This document shows, one piece after another, positions 58,052-64,000 of a stretch of 64,000 nucleotides of DNA. This stretch comes from Haliclystus octoradiatus (lineage: Eukaryota; Cnidaria; Staurozoa; Stauromedusae; Haliclystidae), in assembly GCA_916610825.1 (NCBI GenBank), contig OU744450.1, positions 10,420,380 to 10,484,379 of the forward strand. Reading direction: 5' to 3'. The notes under the pieces are model-generated. The model worked only from the letters and a program-made list of their open reading frames with translations. It had not been told where the DNA came from and did not search any database. A program made the position numbers and the translations under genes. The first letter of the stretch is position 1, and each line of letters begins with the position of its first letter.

Positions 58052-59256
58052 CTAGAAAGAACAAAATATTCATATGACATTATAGACTATTCACACTGTG
58101 TAGCCTGACAGTGAAACCTACTACACTATACAGTTTGGGTTTGACCCACTGATCTATATAAAAGACTGGATAGAGCATTTCAGTATGCAAAATTGAAGGT
58201 TCCATGGTGGCAGCTTCAGTACATACAAATGTTTGATTAGGTTGAAATGTTCGATTTGCTTACAATGAATTTTGTAATTAAACCAACGCCATTTTGTTTG
58301 GATAAGCAGAAATCGTCAGATGCCATGGCTTCAAAAATTAATATGATTCTTAATGAAATGTTATATCCAGTATTTTATATAGATCAGTGGTTCGACCGAA
58401 AAAAATAACTACTTTGCAAAAGCAGCACTGCTGTGATTCCGATAGTTTTTGATTGGATTAACACCCTGACTGTGACTAATGCGAATTCAACTTCACAGCC
58501 AATTGCAGGACTGTAAGTAATCGTTACTTAATTTACAAGTAATTGACTACTGTAGCCTAATCAATTACTTTTACAGTAATTTTGACGTGCAATCGATTAC
58601 TTCTCTGAAAAAGTAATTTTATCAGTAGGTTACTGTAATTTTTAATCATTACTATTATGGTAACGGTAACAGATTACTTTTTGGGTTGCCTAGCAATTAC
58701 TGATTACTTTCTTGGCACAGGAGCAATGGCCTAGCTTTGTGCTGTTTTGGATGATTTACTAACTCTGTAACAATAAGTGTCAAGTAAATATCACTTTAAA
58801 AATGACACCTATTCAATTTAATTACAACATAATGACAGCCTACCAACAATAGAATAGAATTCGAAACAATAGTAATCAAAATATCACATACTGTACTATC
58901 ATAACAACATAACATAACATAATTTATGTAGCGTATTTGATTGTCAACCTCTTTTTATTATGATAAGATATATCACATGGTTCAATAAATTCTGAAAAAA
59001 ATTAATGCTGGCTTTTTACTGCATCAAGTTTTCAAACACGCAGATTCTCTAGTTAATATAGCCTATCATTGCCTTATAATTATATGCTTTTGTACATAAT
59101 TGTACAATCTCTTGTAGAAAACAAGATTAGGCCTATTGTTATTATGTTGAAAGGAAGCAGGGATAGGCTACATTAATTATTACAAAATACAAATAGGCCT
59201 ACTCAGTCCAATTTCGAAATCCTAAACAACCCTTGAACAAAAAATATCACTACAAA

Positions 59257-62172
59257 CAATGGTGTTTTCTGGATTTTATTAGTGGGGGAACGGTGATTGA
59301 TTTCAAATTTCTTGTAAGGGGCCGAAGGCCCCTTCTTTCTAGGGGGTCCGGGGGCATGCCCCCCCCAGAAAAAATTTCGATTTTAGGCTGTCTTAGAGGC
59401 TCTGTAGTGCATTCTATCAATTAAGAAAGTGATAACAGGGACAGTAATGTTACCACAAATAGATCATCGAATAGACATAAATAGGTAAAACAGAATATAT
59501 AATAATATTTAGTGTTATGATGTTGACATAAGTGTGTAAGTGTAAATGGATACAAAAATTATAGATAGATTATCAAAAGCTCTAATTACTGTCTTTAATA
59601 CATAACGTGTTATAGTAAGTTCCACACAATTTGTTGAGGTGCATCTCCGTCATTTTGTTCGTCTAACTTTGCTTTTTTTACTCTAGGATCATCCGCTGAT
59701 CGATGATTAGATCGCAGCCATTTTGCAGCATACTCATTTGGCTGCCATAAAGATAGAGGGGGGCCGTGTAATTTGATAAACATAAGATTAGATATTCTAT
59801 TTATTAATAATCTATTTCTAATGTCCGTACAAATTATGTTCATCTGGCTAAAACCCCTTTCGCATTCTGCAGATGATACTGCTATAACTTCACAAGCATT
59901 TATTAATTTTTGAAGATTTGGTGGTGCATTTCTTCCCTGGCAATCAATCTAGTTTTACCAGATGCACATGTTGCAAAAAGGCGATCGTTTAAGCTGGTAA
60001 CTAGAGCGTCAATAAAAGAATCAGCATTAATCCCGACATGGCGGGGATTCGATATCAGCGGAACTGTATTCAGGAAACCTTTCTCAATGTAATCGTATGC
60101 CATTAATGATTTTGTGCCGGTTTTAGTTTTTAGAGCCTTTATACTTCGAATTGTCCGCTTTATGCATCTATCTGCTTTGACAATGTTCATGTCACGATGT
60201 TGCATGCCTTCTGAAAGTTCTTTCAACTCATATAAAACGTCCCCCATCAGGGCCAAATCAGTCAAAAACTCTGGCGACTGAATTCTTGTACATAAGCCAG
60301 AGAATTCTGCAGCATTACTCCCCGAGGATGATCTAAGTTTAAAATGTTTGTATAGTGCTTCATAATTCTGCCATACTGCAAATACTGTACGGTAGCTACT
60401 TGCCACCCATCTCGTACTAAGAAGCCTTCCTATTTTCAAAATTTCTGCTTCCAAGTCACCAGCAGCTTCTTGAAGTTCTCTCTTGTTTTTGGGAGACTGA
60501 CTATATAATGAATACAACTTATTGATAAAAATCTTAAAGTGGTTAATTCCATTAATATTTTTTATAGCGTCATTGACAGCAAGTTCTAGTCTGTGGTTTA
60601 CACAATGCCACGTGATAATAGTAGGAAAATCCTTCTCTAATAAAGTTCGAATTCCAGATTTTTTACCAGTGAGCACACTGGCACCATCTGAAGTAAATCC
60701 GCGTAAATGATTTTTCAAATAGTCAATATCAAACCCATATTTTTTTAAACAAAGAAGCAGGGCTTTATAAATGTCACAGGCTGCTTCACCATTATCAAGT
60801 TCAACAAGTTCAAGGAATAAAAATTGGGGTTCATTTCCATTGACCAGCTGTGCTTTGATGTAGATAATCAATGTAGATTTATCTGATGTTGTAGTAGATT
60901 CATCTATTAGCACCGATATCATTCCATCTGCTGTCCTAATTGCCTTGCAGACCCTTGCTCGCATCTCTTCGGCTATATGGTCAATTATAGAGGTGGCAGA
61001 ATGTCTCGAGTGCAGGCAAATACCTATGTCCAATCCATTCTGTTCTTGTAACTTAATTATATCACTCATGTCGTTTAATGGCCTGTCATGCTTTGCTATG
61101 TAATAACTACTGCGAAATACTCTAAGGGTTGATTCAATATCTTTTTTGTTCATTTTGTTTATATGACCAGGCATTATATCCAAGCCAGATTTCATGATAA
61201 TTTCTTCCGCTTTTAAATGAGCATCAGAGTGGAGATGTTTAAAAATCTTTTTACGTAAAGAAGTAAGATGTGCTTCGCGAGAATTACCACTTTGAGTAAC
61301 AGTTCCTTCTTTCCATTCTTTACTCAAATACAGACCTTGCGTTTTGTAAATTGCTAAGTCTTTGACCCTCGAACAAGAGCTACAACCCAATTGACCATCC
61401 TTCGCTATCAGCCACGGATATGAATTTTGTTTTTCTTTCCACATTTCTACTGTCCATGCGTTGGGCTGATGGGCGACACTCAATGTATGGCTTGGCCCAG
61501 GTGTAGGTGTAGTACTATCGGTTATGCTAGCTTCGTCATCACTTGTTAAACCCAAATCGCTTGTACCTGTATTAAAATCCGATGGTTCTTCTTGACTATA
61601 ATTAATAGGACTATCCTCTACAGAGGTACGTTTTGTGAAAAACCCGCTTAGTTTTGATTGTTTAGACATTACAATTTAAATATTGCAATCTCATACAGCG
61701 TAACTTACTTTGCTTTAAACAGTTCACAAGGAATGGCACAGGCAGCGTAAAAAATACTAACTACTTTGATTGTTTGAAACATGATAAGACACAAAGGGCT
61801 ACCAGTCTAGACAAAAAATCAATATTGCTCATCATTTAATTAATAGGATAGAGTCATTAATTCATTTCCTCAAATTACAAAACTATTATATTTTACAAAT
61901 CTCAATTCAAATTATAATATAGTGAAACTCCCCCTTATAAATATTAAATATTTATCGTTGTATTTCTTGATTTCGAAATTATTATATTGTTTAAATTCAA
62001 ACTATAATATTCAATTAAGTTTAACAATATTTCTCGGAACAGTTAAGCAAACACAGACAAATAAACACATTAAACTTCAATTTAACTATAAATAGTGAGG
62101 GAGCGGCGTTCCCCCGGAAAAAGTAGTGGGGGAACGCCGTTCCCCCGCGTTCCCCCACCAAAACATCACTGA
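59257..62172 (-). mobile_element. Full-length hAT-superfamily DNA transposon
   Basis: The element is 2,916 bp and flanked by a perfect 8-bp direct repeat ACTACAAA (59249-59256 and 62173-62180), the length expected for hAT. Its ends are short inverted repeats: CAATGGTGTTTT on the left and CAGTGATGTTTT read inward from the right, 12 bp with two differences. Both subterminal regions carry GTGGGGGAACG-type blocks, and the left one has GC-rich hairpins around 59310-59365. It encodes one transposase on the minus strand. The intact target duplication suggests a fairly recent insertion. Confidence 0.9.
59617..61669 (-). pseudogene. hAT transposase (KIAA1586/ZMYM-like group), one frameshift
   Basis: The main frame runs from MSKQSKLSGFF at 61669 to a stop at 59903 (588 aa). 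It has a TTF-type zinc-finger-like region (CSSC, later FKHLHSDAHLK), the first acidic motif in LIDESTTTSDKS, the second in FTSDGASVLTG followed by WHCVNHRLELA, and LLSTRWVASS. The C-terminal hAT dimerisation region continues in another frame with SSAECERGFSQMN and NRISNLMFIKLHGP and ends at 59617. The frames differ by a one-base shift within about 59905-59930, so this copy does not encode an intact enzyme unless the shift is a sequencing error. Similar proteins in databases are often labelled E3 SUMO-protein ligase KIAA1586-like, which reflects shared hAT ancestry. Confidence 0.88.
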
Positions 62173-62180
62173 CTACAAAT

Positions 62181-62838
62181 CCGACAAGATCTAAATTTAA
62201 AAATCAACCTGAATCCGACCCGATCTGATCGAGTTTGGTAATGGATTGATTCGCTCATCTTTAATACACCTCTACCTCCTGTGCAACCAACTCATTTATT
62301 GCAGAATATATATAACAGCAGAATAAGGTGCCATAAAGGTCATAGTAATCATAATCGTTCAGCCATTTTGCTATATCTAGGCCTACTGTATTAGAGTATG
62401 TACTGCAATCAATATATAGTTTTAACCTCGTTTATATTACTGTATAGCCTTGTATAAGTTTAGTATAAGATAGACTGACACAAAGGATTATGAACCAGTC
62501 TCTAGGCTACTTACAGTTAATATTAGTAAGTGTTTATTAAAGAATACATTAAAGCTATCTGCTGTCTTGTCCATTGACTATACTACATTAATAATCATGC
62601 CTAAAAATCATAAATCACCGAAGAAACGAACGGTAGGGCCTACATCAAGCACTTACAACTACAAATCATTCAAGTGCAATAAGTAATCATACAAGTAGAT
62701 CTCATTAAGATTGGTATGAAATTTGTCTGTGATCTTGAAGATTTCGCTATTGTGATTTGTGAAAATTAATATTTTTCACTGTGATCTTAGCTCAGTATCC
62801 CCCTTTTCCTCCCCTCAGCTCAGCATAGGCCTACCTTT
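62181..62838. other. AT-rich stretch between hAT element and SINE
   Basis: No coding frame, no terminal repeats and no splice-flanked open segment recognised. Confidence 0.5.
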
Positions 62839-62850
62839 CTAGTGTAGCAT

Positions 62851-63256
62851 TAGGATTATTAGCTCCAAATATTTATCAGCGGGAGGATTAGCTCAGATGG
62901 AAGAGCAACCGAACTTCAGATTGGATCATATCTGATCGACTGTGGTTCAAATCCCCCGAAGGTCAACTCAGCCTTGACTTTATCTGAAACATCAAATGAG
63001 TACCATCTGAGGATGGCGGATGGAATGGTCCAGAAGGAGTTGTATTGTTAGTAGCTGTGGCGCATCGTTGCGCATTGACAATCGAGACCAGTCCCCCATG
63101 AAATCTGTTGAAATTGATCTGTAGTGTCGCGGTTGAGATCTTCAAAGAGCGTTAAAAAAAATCATTGCTCTTAGCGAAAAAAGCCACTCATCTAGAAATG
63201 GAGGAGTAGTACGGGTGCCTTCGGTAGGGCAACACCGTCTACATTACTTACTATTA
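62851..63256 (+). mobile_element. tRNA-derived SINE, full-length copy
   Basis: The tRNA-like head at about 62880 has A box TTAGCTCAGATGG and B box GGTTCAAATCC; the body matches the copy at 41499 almost throughout (ACATCAAATGAGTACCATCT, GGATGGCGGATGGAATGGT) and ends in a TTACT-rich tail. A 12-bp target duplication CTAGTGTAGCAT stands at 62839-62850 and 63257-63268. About 30 bp before the head contain a second partial A box-like ATTAGCTCC. Confidence 0.88.
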
Positions 63257-63318
63257 CTAGTGTAGCATACATCATTAGCTTGTCAGGAATCTGCCTCATT
63301 GAAGTCCTACAGAAATAC

Positions 63319-64000
63319 AGGGGCGGATGCAGCCGAAAAATTGACTGGTGCAAGGAAGTGGGCGGAGTCCGGATAAAGAGGGGCGGAGCCCCGTAAATCT
63401 AGGCATGCTCCCCCGTAAAAATTTTTCAAAATAGAAGTCTGTAGAAGACATTAATTGCAACTTTCGGGAGGCAAATTCAGGCTAACTTGAATAATATAGT
63501 CATCGATATAATCCGACAAATTATCATTTTGGCTTGTCCCTAAACACATAATGTAGATGGTCGTCAAGACAGATAACATGTGTGCTGGAGCCTTTGAATA
63601 ATCAATTTACTAAAACATGGCAAAATCGAAAATTGACATAGGATAAACGTAAACAAAAACAAACATAAAAAATTGAGCACATAGGCTATAATTGTATACA
63701 TACACAAATCAAAATCAATGAAGATTCAAGTATAGGCCTTCCAGACTGGGGCGCGATTTGCCGAACGTGCAACGGTGCAAGCTCTGATAATGGGAATTGC
63801 ATAGTTGCATGGAAACTCCGAGAAGCTACATATTTCTAACTCGTTATGCCCAGCATTCCATTTCAAAAATCTCCATTGGAAAAACTAATTTCAACCCTTC
63901 CATCTTTATTGCTTTCCCACATCGAGAACAATTAAAAATACTATAACAACAATAACAAAACAATTTTATCGGCGCCATTGTGGATCAGATTTGGTGATCA
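63319..64000. other. Possible start of another DNA transposon at the right edge
   Basis: CAGGGGCGGATGCAG at 63319 and the GGGCGGAGCC/CCCCCGTAAAAATTTTTC blocks that follow look like a hAT-type end with subterminal repeats. The other end would be beyond the window, so this cannot be tested here. Nothing coding is visible to 64000. Confidence 0.3.

Larger units (their letters stand above)
56839..59248. other. CaMKK 5' region, mostly repeat-derived
   Basis: Holds the LINE tails near 57392 and 57705 and a cluster of GATTACTTT/AAAGTAAT units (58520-58720) that resembles a worn inverted-repeat element. A convincing first coding exon or promoter for CaMKK was not found. Confidence 0.45.

Overview
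The window is nuclear DNA of an AT-rich invertebrate animal. The genes are split into small exons with GT-AG introns, and those introns are packed with short inverted-repeat transposons, a tRNA-derived SINE family, LINE and Penelope-like fragments and microsatellites. There is no bacterial, organellar or viral genome structure. I cannot place the species more closely than an (probably marine) invertebrate metazoan. Three conserved genes could be reconstructed exon by exon, and almost all exon phases agree across the splice junctions. | Layout. 1-27.1 kb (minus strand): RABEP1 (rabaptin-5), 17 coding exons visible, running off the left edge so that about the last 130 codons are missing. 27.1-28.1 kb: head-to-head intergenic region. 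28.1-40.8 kb (plus strand): TANGO2, complete, five exons, 277 codons, against 276 aa in human. 42.7-56.8 kb (minus strand): a CaMKK-type kinase (calcium/calmodulin-dependent protein kinase kinase), 17 exons found plus one possible further 5' exon; the exon for the glycine-rich loop was not found, and its intron carries a perfect 446-bp AAT tract. 59.25-62.18 kb: a full-length hAT transposon with an exact 8-bp target duplication and a transposase broken by one frameshift. | Mobile DNA fills most of the rest: two TTAA-flanked 1.9-kb elements with inverted ends of about 265 bp inside TANGO2 intron 2; a PIF/Harbinger-like element with TTA duplication in TANGO2 intron 1; a 1.25-kb TA-flanked element beside a truncated LINE and a 1.0-kb inverted-repeat element, both in RABEP1 introns; at least four families of small foldback MITEs; a tRNA-derived SINE with clear target duplications; and a very abundant, highly palindromic MITE family built from the 10-mer GTTCATGAAC with TA flanks. 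| How the genes relate: rabaptin-5 is an endosomal Rab effector, TANGO2 a mitochondrial/secretory-pathway-linked protein and CaMKK the kinase upstream of CaMKI/IV and AMPK. They share no pathway. Their linkage is best read as ancestral gene order; human RABEP1 and CAMKK1 both lie on 17p13 (from memory). No new multi-gene system was found. The most unusual things are the palindromic GTTCATGAAC elements, nested insertions that reveal relative ages, and the missing kinase exon.
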